Numbered from the stretch's first letter, positions 33,718-43,088 are shown. The stretch is DNA of 45,497 nt from an uncultured Spirochaetales bacterium (GCA_902797395.1 CADBSO010000063.1:1-45497); one strand, 5' to 3'. The notes: generated by a model from the sequence alone, not told the origin. Numbers and translations are program-made.

Positions 33718-34416
33718 ATGTCAACGCTATATATAGTCGCAACCCCTATCGGAAATCTCCAGGACATGACATACAGAGCTGTCGAGACGCTCAAGTCCGC
33801 AGATGTGATCGCTTGCGAGGACACAAGGATATCACGCAAGATTCTAGATGCCTATTCGATAACGAACAAGCATCTCATTTCCTGTAGCGCCATAAACGAA
33901 AACAACTCAAAATCAGGAATAGCCAAATTACTGAACGAAGGCAAAAATGTCGCCCTGATAACCGATGCCGGCACGCCGTGCATAAGCGACCCGGGCGCAA
34001 GAGTCGTTGATGAGATTCAGAAAACAGAACACAAGATAGTTCCCATCCCGGGTCCTAGTGCTGCCGTATGTGCGATGTCAATCGCAGGAAACACCGGAAA
34101 AACATGGATTTTCGAGGGCTTTCTTCCGAAAAGCGATGGAAAAATGCGCAAACGGCTGGCAGAACTCATGAGCATGAACATCACATTCGTTCTTTACGAG
34201 TCGCCCTTCAGAATAATAAAGCTGTTGAAAAACATCATGGAAACCGACCCTGAAAGGAGAGTAATGGTTGCAAGGGAACTGACCAAGATGCACGAGGAAA
34301 CAATGACATGCAGCGCAGCCGAGGCTTTCTCGAATCTTTCGCAAAGACAATCGGTCAAAGGCGAATTCTGCATAATAGTCTACTACAATTCAAATGACAG
34401 GAACGACGAGGAATGA
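33718..34416 (+). CDS. rsmI: 16S rRNA 2'-O-methyltransferase RsmI
   Basis: This 232-residue SAM-dependent enzyme methylates the ribose of C1402 in 16S rRNA. It begins STLYIVATPIGNLQDMTYRA, the RsmI signature, followed by IACEDTRISRKIL, ALITDAGTPCISDPGARV, PGPSAAVCAMSIAG and YESPFRI. E. coli RsmI is about 286 residues; the C-terminal extension is missing here but the catalytic tetrapyrrole-methylase fold is complete. Its stop overlaps the next start as ATGA. Confidence 0.94.
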   Translation: MSTLYIVATPIGNLQDMTYRAVETLKSADVIACEDTRISRKILDAYSITNKHLISCSAINENNSKSGIAKLLNEGKNVALITDAGTPCISDPGARVVDEIQKTEHKIVPIPGPSAAVCAMSIAGNTGKTWIFEGFLPKSDGKMRKRLAELMSMNITFVLYESPFRIIKLLKNIMETDPERRVMVARELTKMHEETMTCSAAEAFSNLSQRQSVKGEFCIIVYYNSNDRNDEE

Positions 34417-35171
34417 TCAGCTTGGAAAGATTCAGAGCGTTGAAGAACGAGACGCTCTACAAAAAAGCTTCGGTTCTCGCCAGCCAGCAGATTTGCGGCC
34501 ATATTACCCTGAACAAAGCATTCATTGATGAAATTTTCCTAAGACTAGCGCAAGATTATCCGGATGAAACCGGCAAGCAAGACGCAATAAGACGCAGGAT
34601 TGAAAGCGAAGGGCTACTGGTTCTAAAAGATTATCTTGACTTCAAAACGGGCAGAATCAACGCAGACCTCGACTTCATTTCAGACAATAGCATCATGCAA
34701 GCTGAAAAAAGGAAAACAAAAGAGCGCTATCTGGTGCTCGATGACATACGCAGCCCATACAATCTCGGATCAATAATAAGAAGCAGCGAAAGCTTCATGA
34801 TAAAAGAAGTCATATTATTATCGGAAAACCTATCACCGGAACACCCGAATGCCATTAGAGCTGCCTGCAGAACCGATACGATCATGAAATGCAGGGTGTT
34901 TAAAGATAGAAAGCAAGGAATAAGCCATGTCAAATCGCTCGGACTTCCGATATTCTGTCTGGAATGCGGAGGAAACGACATAAGCTCATTCGAATTTCCC
35001 GATGCGGGCATAGGCATTGTGGGAAATGAGGAATTCGGAGTCTCAAAGGAGCTTGCAGATACATCGGAAAAAATTGTAAGCATACCCATGTTCGGAACCA
35101 AAGGTTCCATATCCGTAAGCTGCGCTACAGCCATAATGCTTCACAGATGGTGTGAAAATAAAGGAAAATGA
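34413..35171 (+). CDS. TrmH/SpoU-family RNA 2'-O-methyltransferase
   Basis: This is a 252-residue SPOUT enzyme. The C-terminal half carries motif 1 (VLDDIRSPYNLGSIIRSSE), motif 2 (GIGIVGNEEFGVSKEL) and motif 3 (IPMFGTKGSISVSCATAIML), which bind SAM in the trefoil knot. The N-terminal 100 residues are divergent and may bind the RNA. The tRNA or rRNA target is not identifiable. It is coupled to rsmI by a 4-nt overlap and is followed by the phosphatase gene, whose ribosome site lies inside its 3' end. Confidence 0.88.
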   Translation: MISLERFRALKNETLYKKASVLASQQICGHITLNKAFIDEIFLRLAQDYPDETGKQDAIRRRIESEGLLVLKDYLDFKTGRINADLDFISDNSIMQAEKRKTKERYLVLDDIRSPYNLGSIIRSSESFMIKEVILLSENLSPEHPNAIRAACRTDTIMKCRVFKDRKQGISHVKSLGLPIFCLECGGNDISSFEFPDAGIGIVGNEEFGVSKELADTSEKIVSIPMFGTKGSISVSCATAIMLHRWCENKGK

Positions 35172-35172
35172 A

Positions 35173-35640
35173 ATGAAGGATAGCAACAGAATCAAAATAC
35201 TCTTCGTATGTCATGGAAACATATGCCGTTCTCCTATGGCTGAAGCGATCATGAGCAAAATCGCAAAAGATGCTGGAAAGGAAAACGAATTTGAGATATC
35301 CTCCGCCGCAGTAAGCGCTGAGGAAGCAGGCAACGAAATCCATCCGAGCGCCAACAATGCCCTCAGAGATCACGGAATAAGCGGATTCTCCCATAAAGCG
35401 CGAAAACTTACAATGACGGATTACCGCTATTACGATCGAATTTTCGTCATGGATGTAAGCAATATGCGAAGAATCTCAGCAATCACCGGAAACGATCCGA
35501 ACGACAAAATAAGAATGTTGAACGAAGATGAGGTCTGCGATCCTTGGTACACAGGTGATTTCGACACGGCTTACGAGCAAATAGAAGCAGGATGCAAAAG
35601 ATTGCTGGCAGAGTTATCACAAGTCCATTCGCAAATATGA
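35173..35640 (+). CDS. Low-molecular-weight protein-tyrosine phosphatase
   Basis: I choose the second ATG (35173, 155 residues) because AAAGGAAA stands about 8 nt before it; the first ATG (35152) overlaps the methylase gene by 20 nt. The phosphate loop VCHGNICRSP contains the CX5R site (C13, R19), and a late DPWYTGD supplies the general-acid Asp. Members dephosphorylate tyrosine in proteins or, rarely, reduce arsenate; with no arsenic genes nearby I favour phosphatase. It ends the rightward operon of aminotransferase, RsmI and SpoU. Confidence 0.9.
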   Translation: MKDSNRIKILFVCHGNICRSPMAEAIMSKIAKDAGKENEFEISSAAVSAEEAGNEIHPSANNALRDHGISGFSHKARKLTMTDYRYYDRIFVMDVSNMRRISAITGNDPNDKIRMLNEDEVCDPWYTGDFDTAYEQIEAGCKRLLAELSQVHSQI

Positions 35641-35662
35641 CGGATCGCTTATGATTTCACTC

Positions 35663-35762
35663 AAGGGCACTTCTAAAAAACCTCGGAATCCGATTTCGTC
35701 AATGCCTTTCAGACCTGAAAATCACAGGCGTCTCTGGACAGCAGGTTTTTAAAAGCGCCCTT
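35663..35762 (+). repeat. Family B repeat between convergent phosphatase and U32 genes
   Basis: The ends AAGGGCACTTCTAAAAAACC and GGTTTTTAAAAGCGCCCTT are inverted repeats of one another with few mismatches. The interior includes TGAAAATCACAGGCG and GACAGCAGG, also found at 43.4 kb. The right end overlaps the stop codon of the U32 gene by two bases. It lies between two converging genes and could work as a bidirectional terminator. Confidence 0.75.
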
Positions 35763-37713
35763 AACCAGACACATCAGAAGAAGCTTTCCTGACCATCAGA
35801 AATTTTCCATCGGCCTCCCTTTTTATATACAAGGGAATCCTCCTGTCCTCAAACAGTTTCTCGCCATCAATAAGCCGATTTTTGAAATCCTCATCCGTTC
35901 CGCCTTCAACAAACGAAACCGCGCCGACAAGCTTCTCTCCGAATATATCCTTGAAAAACAACAAAGCCTGGCGGTTCGCGATATTGAGATAAGGCCCAAG
36001 GACTACGCCCTTGATCTTTTCCAAAACGGAACGGCAGACTTTTCCGGAATCGTCTATCAGGCAATCCAAATCCGACAGGTTGTTTATTTCCACAATGCTA
36101 TCGGTGAATACGGATGCATCCGCAGCATTCCGGCAAAACGCCACTGGAGAGAGAATCCTATCCGGTTCCGCTTTGAAATCTCCGGACAAATCATCGTCAG
36201 GAGCCTGACGAGACAAATACGACATGATTTCCGCCTCACATCTCGAAAAGAAATCGCCGGATATTCTTTTCATTGCAGATGACGGAAGAAAAAGCGTTTC
36301 CATATCAATTCCAGAGTCATTGACAATCTCAAGGCTGCCAAGCCTGCACCACTGAGTCTTTCTCGAAAACGCCTTATTCAGGTTTTCACTCGCATTTTGC
36401 GGGGTTTTCGCAATTTGAACATCAGCAGCGCAATCGAGGCTCACCTGTTTTCCAAACGGGAGAACAGCTCTTATGCTGACACGATTCCTGAATATCGTCA
36501 AACGCATATCCAGATCTATGCTCTGCATCTCAATCGACTGGGCATTGAATCCTTCGCTGGAATTATCCCTGGAATCCTTTATCTTGTACAAAAGCGAATC
36601 CTTTGGAATATCCGCTTTCTCAGAAGTGAGCGCATCAAGCCTGACAATCGAATTCCTCTTGAATGCGCCTTTGAGATTGGCGAACTTATGAGGAAAGCCC
36701 TTGCTGTCAAGAAACATCAAACCATCGTGTTTTCCAAGAGGTTGAGTCAGCATAATGCTTTTGGAATCAATGAACCGGCCACATATGCACCCTCTATGTC
36801 CCTGATAGCCGTTCAACCTGATATTTCCGCTCTTAAGATTATCCGGATAGAAATATCCGCTTGAGCAATCGCGGGAATAAGCAGCCTGCATTCTTGCCTT
36901 ACAGTCGCTTACCCATGCGTCACTATCATGATTCAGAAGAGCGCGATAATACCTTGAAGCCCACTTCACATAGCTTTCGCTTTTAAGCCGCCCCTCGACT
37001 TTCACACTATCGATTCCAATATCCGCCAAGCGATCCATAATCCCGCCATCGCTTATCAGATCCTTAAGGGAAAACGGAGTCTGGCGTCTTCCGTTTGCCG
37101 TCTCGTAACCGAATCTGCACCCCTGAACACATCCGCCCCGATTGCCGCTGCCTTTCCCCATCAGCTTGCGCGACATATAACACAGACCTGATATGCAATA
37201 GCAAAGCGCTCCATGAATGAAAACCTTAAGCTCGATATCAGGATTGCCCTTTCTGATCACAGCAATCTCATCAAGCGAAAGCTCCCTCGCCAGGACCGCT
37301 CTTTTGAATCCGAATTTGTGAAGAACCGATACGCCAGATGAATTCTGGATCGCCATTTGAGTCGAGCCGTGCAAGCTTATATCGGGGAAAAACCTTCTGA
37401 CCAGCCTTACCACGCCCCAATCCTGAACCAAAAGCCCGTCACAGCCTACAAGACTGATTATCGAAAGCATTTCAAACGCCTTCTGCAGCTCATCATCAGT
37501 TATTATCGTATTGAAAGCAATGAAAATCCTCTTGCCATGTTCAAGAGCATATTTGCGGATCCGCCTATAATCCTCAATCGAGAAATTCACAGCGGAAGCG
37601 CGCGCGGAAAACCTCTCCAAACCAAAATAAATGCTATCAGCGCCATTCTCAAAAGCAACGATTCCGGTCTTCAAATCCTTAGCCGGCAATGACAATTCCA
37701 TACACGCAAACAT
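35761..37713 (-). CDS. U32-family peptidase
   Basis: This 650-residue protein starts at the ATG at 37713 or the ATG at 37701 (MELSLPAKDLKTGI), both better than the GTG at 37788, whose extra 25 residues are derived from repeat-like DNA. It shows the U32 signature KVFIHGALCYCISGLCYMS and the following GNRGGCVQGCRFGYE cysteine cluster, probably an Fe-S site, after an N-terminal (beta/alpha) barrel half (ENGADSIYFGL). Relatives include collagen peptidases and RlhA/TrhP-type proteins needed for RNA hydroxylation. The long C-terminal region makes it a larger member. I do not assign a specific substrate. Confidence 0.85.
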   Translation of the reverse strand: MFACMELSLPAKDLKTGIVAFENGADSIYFGLERFSARASAVNFSIEDYRRIRKYALEHGKRIFIAFNTIITDDELQKAFEMLSIISLVGCDGLLVQDWGVVRLVRRFFPDISLHGSTQMAIQNSSGVSVLHKFGFKRAVLARELSLDEIAVIRKGNPDIELKVFIHGALCYCISGLCYMSRKLMGKGSGNRGGCVQGCRFGYETANGRRQTPFSLKDLISDGGIMDRLADIGIDSVKVEGRLKSESYVKWASRYYRALLNHDSDAWVSDCKARMQAAYSRDCSSGYFYPDNLKSGNIRLNGYQGHRGCICGRFIDSKSIMLTQPLGKHDGLMFLDSKGFPHKFANLKGAFKRNSIVRLDALTSEKADIPKDSLLYKIKDSRDNSSEGFNAQSIEMQSIDLDMRLTIFRNRVSIRAVLPFGKQVSLDCAADVQIAKTPQNASENLNKAFSRKTQWCRLGSLEIVNDSGIDMETLFLPSSAMKRISGDFFSRCEAEIMSYLSRQAPDDDLSGDFKAEPDRILSPVAFCRNAADASVFTDSIVEINNLSDLDCLIDDSGKVCRSVLEKIKGVVLGPYLNIANRQALLFFKDIFGEKLVGAVSFVEGGTDEDFKNRLIDGEKLFEDRRIPLYIKREADGKFLMVRKASSDVSG

Positions 37714-37789
37714 TTGGGGCTCACAGCCCTGAAAACCCAAAAGAAATTCCGCAAGCGCATTTCCGACACTTGCAGAAGCGCTCTTCACG

Positions 37790-37898
37790 TAACGCTTTCA
37801 AAAAAACTGCCGTCCGAATGGCATCTAAGGATTTCAGATGTTTTCCAACCCGAAAAACGCAACAGCCTCCGAACAGCAGATTTTTAGAAGCGCCATTA
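37790..37898 (+). repeat. Family B repeat between ackA and the U32 gene
   Basis: The right end AGATTTTTAGAAGCGCC matches other family B right ends and the preceding GAACAGCAG is the shared internal motif. The left end AACGCTTTCAAAAAAACTG is a weaker match. A further family-like end (GAAGAGCGCTTCT on the minus strand) lies just outside at 37769-37786 and has extended the U32 reading frame. Confidence 0.6.
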
Positions 37899-37911
37899 AG
37901 CGCCTTCGGAA

Positions 37912-39258
37912 TCAATCAACATGCCAGCTTCTTCTGGCTATGACCTTCTCAAGCATCGGGTTCTCAGCGACTTCCTCCCTAAGCTTCTCCTGCCTTTGGG
38001 TATTCACATAATCCGCGTCTTCGAACGAATAATGGAATTTCGTATGCACATCATACCTTCCATCGATGATCGCCTTGGCATCCTCGACTATCACAAGCTC
38101 CTCGTCCGTAGGTATCACGAAAACCTTCGTTCTGCTCGTAGATCCGGATATTACGAACTCTCCGTTTCTGGAATGCGCAAGGGAGTTCCTGTTCTCATCC
38201 ACGACAACACCAAGCGGAGCCATATCCTCAAGCACCCTCTTCCTTATAGTCGTGCTGAACTCTCCAACTCCAGCCGTAAACACAATCGCATGAACCTTTC
38301 CGAGAAGAGCCATATATCCGCCAAGATATTTCTTTATTCTCCTTATTTCCATGTCCATGGCGATCCTTGCCATCTTATCGCCTTCGTCAGCCAAAGCCTC
38401 AACATCCCTGCGGTCAATCTTTCCGCATATTCCAAACAAACCGGATTTCTTGTTCATTATGGTATCTATCTCAATGGCGGACAAACCAGCTTCCCTCTCC
38501 ATATACGGAATAATCGCAGGATCTATGTCACCGCATCTCGTACCCATCACAAGACCTTCAAGCGGAGTAAGACCCATTGATGTATCAACGCAAATGCCAT
38601 TTTTAACAGCGCAGAGCGATGCCCCATTTCCTATATGGCAGATTATCACATTCGTATCCTTGGGCTTTCTTCCAAGAAGAACCGCAGCCCTCTTGGCGCA
38701 GTACAAATGCGAAGTTCCATGAAATCCGTATTTCCTGACGCTGTATTTCGTATACCATTCCATTGGCAAAGCATAGAGGAACGCCTCCATCGGCATAGTC
38801 TGATGCCATGTGGTATCTATAACAATCACCTGAGGTGTCTTGGGAAGCAGCTTCCTAGCAACCTCTATTCCTGTGATATTCGCAGGCTCATGAAGCGGTC
38901 CGAGCGGTATAAGCTTCTTAAGATCGGCGATAACCTCCGGCGTAACAAGCGTGGATTTCTTGAAAATCTCGCCACCATGCAGCACCCTGTGGCCTATTAC
39001 ATCGATTTCATTAAGCGATCCGATAGCGCCGTAGCTCTTATCGGTGATCATCTTCAATATGTATTGTATGGCTTCCGTATGCGTAGGCGACGAAAACTCG
39101 TCATTGAAGTTCGGCTTGCCCTTGGCACTGTGCTTTATTACGGAAACTTCCTCTCCGATCCTTTCGACTCCACCCGTAAGAATGACTTCCTTCTTCTCCC
39201 AATCGTAAAGCTGGTATTTGGCAGACGAAGATCCGCAATTCAAAACTAATATGGCCAT
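37912..39258 (-). CDS. ackA: Acetate kinase
   Basis: This 448-residue enzyme interconverts acetyl phosphate and ADP with acetate and ATP, giving substrate-level ATP in fermentation. It begins AILVLNCGSSSAKYQLYD and shows HRVLHGGE, the catalytic-region GFHGTSHLY, ICHIGNGASLCAV, and AVVFTAGVGE-like block (IVFTAGVGEFS). I choose the ATG at 39258, which has AGGAG at a good distance, over that at 39264. It is longer than the 400-residue standard because of a C-terminal tail of about 45 residues (EDADYVNTQRQEKLREEV), which I recall from spirochaete homologues. No phosphotransacetylase gene is adjacent. Confidence 0.95.
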   Translation of the reverse strand: MAILVLNCGSSSAKYQLYDWEKKEVILTGGVERIGEEVSVIKHSAKGKPNFNDEFSSPTHTEAIQYILKMITDKSYGAIGSLNEIDVIGHRVLHGGEIFKKSTLVTPEVIADLKKLIPLGPLHEPANITGIEVARKLLPKTPQVIVIDTTWHQTMPMEAFLYALPMEWYTKYSVRKYGFHGTSHLYCAKRAAVLLGRKPKDTNVIICHIGNGASLCAVKNGICVDTSMGLTPLEGLVMGTRCGDIDPAIIPYMEREAGLSAIEIDTIMNKKSGLFGICGKIDRRDVEALADEGDKMARIAMDMEIRRIKKYLGGYMALLGKVHAIVFTAGVGEFSTTIRKRVLEDMAPLGVVVDENRNSLAHSRNGEFVISGSTSRTKVFVIPTDEELVIVEDAKAIIDGRYDVHTKFHYSFEDADYVNTQRQEKLREEVAENPMLEKVIARRSWHVD

Positions 39259-39323
39259 ATTCATCTCCTAATGCTTGCGCTGCATGCCGCAAAGAACAGC
39301 AGTGAGCTGACTGATATCGGTAA

Positions 39324-39352
39324 ATTATCGCAAAAAAACATTTTTTTGGCAA
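39324..39352 (-). promoter_or_regulatory. Promoter of ackA
   Basis: On the minus strand TTGCCA (39347-39352), 17 nt and GATAAT (39324-39329) give a start near 39317 and a leader of about 60 nt. A perfect CAAAAAAA-CA-TTTTTTTG inverted repeat fills the spacer. Confidence 0.5.
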
Positions 39353-39368
39353 TTAGCTGGCAAATCGA

Positions 39369-40235
39369 TCAGCCGCCGGACGCATCAACCAAATACTGGC
39401 TATGCGCCTTGAGCCAATTCCAAAAAACCTTCTTGGCCGTCGCATCATTCCTGAAACTCATCGGATCATCGCTTATAATATAAACCGGAACCGACTTGTA
39501 AAGCCCTCCGATTCCAATGCTTTTCAAGAACTCGCTCGATTCCTTCCCGAAAAATATGATTATAAGAGGCTTGAGAAAACTTATCTCAGCTTCCAGAAAA
39601 CGAAAGCATTTGCGCATTCTCCCGGCAACCGGATGTTCCGGCACATCCGGCATGCGGTTTTGCGAAGAATCTTCCGAAAAGAAGCACTTCGGGAAATATG
39701 TTATCGCATACGTCCCTTTCGCACGGCTCAAATTCACAGACGACATGATCTTGTCAATATATTCCTCAGATTGCTCATCCCCCTGGACCTCCATAACCAC
39801 AAGAGCCTGTACTCCCTTTATTCCCACAGCCGGCAAGGATTTCACAAGATTAGCCTCAGAGCCATCAAGAGGAGCGCAGTCAGCGCATCCGCGTATCGAT
39901 TTGAGGAACAGGTCCGTAGTAAGCGGACTCTTGCGGCTTTCCATATTCATGCCCTTTAGAATTTCCGCTGCTGACTGCCGGCGCTGCAAAGTCGATTTGG
40001 GGCGAACCGCCGGCTTGTCGGCGATATCCGCCCGCATGAGCGACGACGAGGGCCTCCTCACAAACGGATTCGCAGCAGAGCGCGCGTTTTCCGGCAAAGA
40101 CGAAGTCAAAGAAGATGGGGCGCGAACCTTCGGGCTCCGTTCGGGAAACACTCTGAACTCGCCCATGTCGATGCCGCTTTTGAGATTCTCCAGAAAAGCG
40201 CTGAGAAGAAAATCAATTTGAGATTTTCGTGCCAT
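39369..40235 (-). CDS. Degenerate family-4-like uracil-DNA glycosylase
   Basis: This is a 288-residue protein. The first 100 residues are basic and low in complexity. The rest resembles family 4 (Fe-S) uracil-DNA glycosylases: four cysteines at 117, 120, 174 and 200 stand in the CxxC...C...C pattern of the [4Fe-4S] cluster (CADC, YFPKC, RMRKC), followed by LKPLIIIFFGKES. The catalytic GEAPG-type motif is replaced by MEVQGDEQSE and the C-terminal HPS motif by SDDP, so uracil excision is doubtful. It may have become a DNA- or cluster-binding protein. It overlaps the exported-protein gene by 23 nt. Confidence 0.6.
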   Translation of the reverse strand: MARKSQIDFLLSAFLENLKSGIDMGEFRVFPERSPKVRAPSSLTSSLPENARSAANPFVRRPSSSLMRADIADKPAVRPKSTLQRRQSAAEILKGMNMESRKSPLTTDLFLKSIRGCADCAPLDGSEANLVKSLPAVGIKGVQALVVMEVQGDEQSEEYIDKIMSSVNLSRAKGTYAITYFPKCFFSEDSSQNRMPDVPEHPVAGRMRKCFRFLEAEISFLKPLIIIFFGKESSEFLKSIGIGGLYKSVPVYIISDDPMSFRNDATAKKVFWNWLKAHSQYLVDASGG

Positions 40236-40992
40236 TTATATTAGAATACTTCATCTGCAATTTCACGTTGAGCGACATAGGATCGAAAGGAGCGTCTCCC
40301 ATATCCGGAACCACCTCTCCATCGAATTGAAGCCCGGATATCTGACCATCAGCGAAAATCAAAGACAATTTTCCGATAACGCTCGAATCGCTTGTGGCAA
40401 TCCTTCTGGTATACCTGTCGTTTTCAAAGACGAAATCATCGTAATTGAGCAGTTTTCTGAAATCATGATCGAAACCAGCATCCTGATCCGCAGCCTGCAA
40501 TCCGAAGCGGCCAAGCATCTTATCTAGAAATCCGGAAGCGGAGACATATCTGTCCGAACCCGGAGACTTCACCATCACTTCCAGCTTATCAAGGGCTTTT
40601 CTAGCGCTCTCGGCATCCTTTGCCTCTCTCAAATCCTTCGTGTTTCTCATCCTGACGCCGTATTTCCCATCCAGCCTTCCGGGAATATAATTGCTCAAAG
40701 CCATCGAGACGAGGCTGTCCAAAGCGACAGTGAACGTATATTCAGCCTCGTTTTCCTCATTTTCGCTATATCCGTTGACAGACACCATAGTCTGACCTTC
40801 CATGGAAACCTTCATGCGATATGCGGATGTGAAATTCACAACGCTCACGGCCTTTTTGAACTCTTCCGGCGTAACCTGATGTCTGACAGCAAAAGCGGAT
40901 TGTATCGCAAAAGCCAGCAAAAACGCAAAAACCGCAATCTTCTTCAGCGCGAACCTGCGATTCAAAAAAACCAATGCCCGATCAAATGCCAT
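40213..40992 (-). CDS. Exported protein of unknown function, LolA-like in outline
   Basis: GGAGGTGA stands 5-6 nt before the ATG at 40992, so I start there (259 residues). A signal peptide follows (KKIAVFAFLLAFAIQSAFA), with cleavage expected after AFA. The mature part is a beta-rich domain with TSAYRMKVSMEGQTMVSVNGY and KLSLIFADGQISGLQFDGEV, recalling the half-barrel of LolA/LolB-type lipoprotein carriers or DUF4292-like proteins, but I see no diagnostic motif. It is probably periplasmic. The gene overlaps the glycosylase-like gene by 23 nt and follows the alcohol dehydrogenase by 21 nt. Confidence 0.65.
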   Translation of the reverse strand: MAFDRALVFLNRRFALKKIAVFAFLLAFAIQSAFAVRHQVTPEEFKKAVSVVNFTSAYRMKVSMEGQTMVSVNGYSENEENEAEYTFTVALDSLVSMALSNYIPGRLDGKYGVRMRNTKDLREAKDAESARKALDKLEVMVKSPGSDRYVSASGFLDKMLGRFGLQAADQDAGFDHDFRKLLNYDDFVFENDRYTRRIATSDSSVIGKLSLIFADGQISGLQFDGEVVPDMGDAPFDPMSLNVKLQMKYSNINGTKISN

Positions 40993-41013
40993 TTCGTCAC
41001 CTCCCTGCAACAA

Positions 41014-42237
41014 TCAAAAATCGACATCCCTGTCATAATAGCAAGCGTTCAAGAGCTTCTCCATAGTCCTCGCATCTATCTTCCTGGGATTGGATGCCGT
41101 ACATGCGTCCTCAACAGCATTGATCGCTATGTCATGAAGCCTGGCACTGAAATCCTGTGTGGAAATGAACCCCTCCTGGACCGGATAGCTATCCTTTCCA
41201 TATTGCTTTATGCAATGCGGAATCCTCAAGCTATCGTTAAGCTTATCTATGAAATCCACCAATTTGACTATCTTCGCATTATCGCTGCCGCCGCCGAGTT
41301 CCAGGAAATCGGCAATATTGCAGTATCTTGCCAATGCCGAACTCTCTTTCGCATTATATCTTATGACCTTGGGAAGATACATGGCATTTGCAGCACCATG
41401 AATTATATGCGCTCCAAGATCAGCGAATGCCGCTCCGGTCTTATGAGCCATGGAATGGACTATTCCGAGAAGCGCATTGGAAAACGCCATCCCCGCCATG
41501 CACTGCGCATCATGCATTCTGGCTCTAGCATCCGCATTGCCCTCGTCCGAATAGGATGCGACGAGATTATCCTTTATGATCCGCATCGCGCCAAGCGCCA
41601 AAGCATCAGTGTAAGCGCAGCTTTCTGTGGAAACATACGCCTCTATAGCATGCGTAAGCGCATCCATGCCGGTATGAGCGACAACCTTCTGAGGCATCGT
41701 CATGGTAAGATCCGGATCAATGATGGCAATGTCAGGCACAATTCCATAATCGGCAATCGGATACTTCACGCCGTTGCTGTAATCCGTTATTATTGAGAAT
41801 GCAGTCACCTCCGTAGCTGTTCCGGATGTGGATGGTATGGCGCAGAAACGCGCCTTTCTTCTGAGCTTTGGCAGGGCGAACACCTTGCGCATATCCTCAA
41901 ACGTGATATCGGGATACTCATATTTGACCCACATCGCCTTAGCCGCATCAATGGCCGATCCGCCCCCCATAGCGACTATCCAGTCCGGACCGAACGACAT
42001 CATTCTATCCGCGCCTTTCATGACGGTATCGACGGACGGATCGCTTTCTATCCCAAAGAACACCTCGACAACCATGCCGGCGCTCTCGAGATGCTCCTTG
42101 GCTTTAGCAAGAAAACCCGCGCGCTCCATGGAGCCGCCGCCAACGCAAAGCATGGCCTTCTTTCCTTCAAGCCCGCTGAGCGTCTTCAGGCATCCGCTGC
42201 CATGATAGATATCCCTCGGCAAAGTAAATCTAACCAT
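41014..42237 (-). CDS. Iron-containing alcohol dehydrogenase
   Basis: I start at the ATG at 42237, with AGGGGG 5-6 nt upstream, giving 407 residues. The NAD-binding GGGSAIDAAKAMW and the iron-ligand set (GMDALTHAIEAY with Asp and His, GIVHSMAHKTGA and GAHIIHGAANAMYLP) match type III iron alcohol dehydrogenases such as butanol dehydrogenase or EutG. It likely reduces an aldehyde to alcohol to reoxidise NADH during fermentation, in keeping with ackA nearby; substrate unknown. A 13-bp inverted repeat 27 nt upstream may be an operator. Confidence 0.9.
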   Translation of the reverse strand: MVRFTLPRDIYHGSGCLKTLSGLEGKKAMLCVGGGSMERAGFLAKAKEHLESAGMVVEVFFGIESDPSVDTVMKGADRMMSFGPDWIVAMGGGSAIDAAKAMWVKYEYPDITFEDMRKVFALPKLRRKARFCAIPSTSGTATEVTAFSIITDYSNGVKYPIADYGIVPDIAIIDPDLTMTMPQKVVAHTGMDALTHAIEAYVSTESCAYTDALALGAMRIIKDNLVASYSDEGNADARARMHDAQCMAGMAFSNALLGIVHSMAHKTGAAFADLGAHIIHGAANAMYLPKVIRYNAKESSALARYCNIADFLELGGGSDNAKIVKLVDFIDKLNDSLRIPHCIKQYGKDSYPVQEGFISTQDFSARLHDIAINAVEDACTASNPRKIDARTMEKLLNACYYDRDVDF

Positions 42238-42263
42238 ACAACCCCCTTCAAATCCGCAATGCA

Positions 42264-42276
42264 GCAATGTCATTGC
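42264..42276. promoter_or_regulatory. Inverted repeat upstream of the alcohol dehydrogenase gene
   Basis: GCAATG-T-CATTGC is a perfect inverted repeat 27 nt upstream of the dehydrogenase ATG. It could be an operator, but no promoter elements are clear around it. Confidence 0.3.
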
Positions 42277-42403
42277 AGGCTATGATTCTACCTACGGAAA
42301 ATCAAAAATGCAACACCGGCCAATGGTGCTTTCGAGGGCAGCGGATCCGATTCCGACCCGTGTCTTTCGAACCTGAATATCATCTGACTCCCTATTTTTC
42401 GCT

Positions 42404-43024
42404 CTATTTTCCGCGTTTTCGCTCATCAGACGCAAGCCGCGCGTTCGATCGGGAATCAACCTCGGAAGAACTCGAAGAGACGGGGCTTGAGCCCTTGAAA
42501 CGCACCCGATTGACGAATATCGTAGAAATAACCAAAAGAATCGCGCCAACAACCACACAGCTGTCTGCCATATTGAATGCGGGCCACCTATCCATCCCGA
42601 ATATCCCATAGAACTTCACATCGATGAAATCCACCACACCACTTGGACGGAAAGTCCTGTCGATCAGATTGCCGATTCCGCCGCCGATTATAAGGCAAAA
42701 CGATATCTTTTCAAGTTCAGACCTTATGCCGGCCTCTTCGCCGCGATACAACAGATAAAGCAAATACGCCATAAGCGCGCATGGCACGAAGTATATGAAT
42801 ACAAATCTGGCAAAACCGGAAAGACTGCTTCCAAGTCCGAATCCGGCCGCCTTATTCCTGATGTGAACAAGCCTCAGAAAATCGTTTCCGATAAGCACCG
42901 GTCCCTCATTCCACATGGGGATAGTCGCAGTCACAATCCATTTGGTAACCTGATCAAAGGCAATCACAGCAAGGATCAGAAGCAAGTATTTGACGAATTT
43001 TCTATTCCTATCAGATACAACCAT
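42404..43024 (-). CDS. lspA: Signal peptidase II (prolipoprotein signal peptidase)
   Basis: This inner-membrane aspartyl protease cleaves lipoprotein signal peptides, such as those of the Sel1 and radical-SAM-linked lipoproteins here. I use the ATG at 43024 (AAAGGG 7 nt upstream), giving 206 residues; the ATG at 43045 has no ribosome site. It shows FDQVTKWIV, then RNKAAGFG, GGGIGNLIDRTFR with the first catalytic Asp and FNMADSCVV with the second, and four hydrophobic segments. The C-terminal 25 residues are a charged, Ser/Arg-rich tail beyond the usual end. Confidence 0.93.
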   Translation of the reverse strand: MVVSDRNRKFVKYLLLILAVIAFDQVTKWIVTATIPMWNEGPVLIGNDFLRLVHIRNKAAGFGLGSSLSGFARFVFIYFVPCALMAYLLYLLYRGEEAGIRSELEKISFCLIIGGGIGNLIDRTFRPSGVVDFIDVKFYGIFGMDRWPAFNMADSCVVVGAILLVISTIFVNRVRFKGSSPVSSSSSEVDSRSNARLASDERKRGK

Positions 43025-43088
43025 ATCATTTCCCTTTTCCGCCATGCGGGAAAGCAGGCGGATAAGTTAAACTTTATTATAATCCGCT

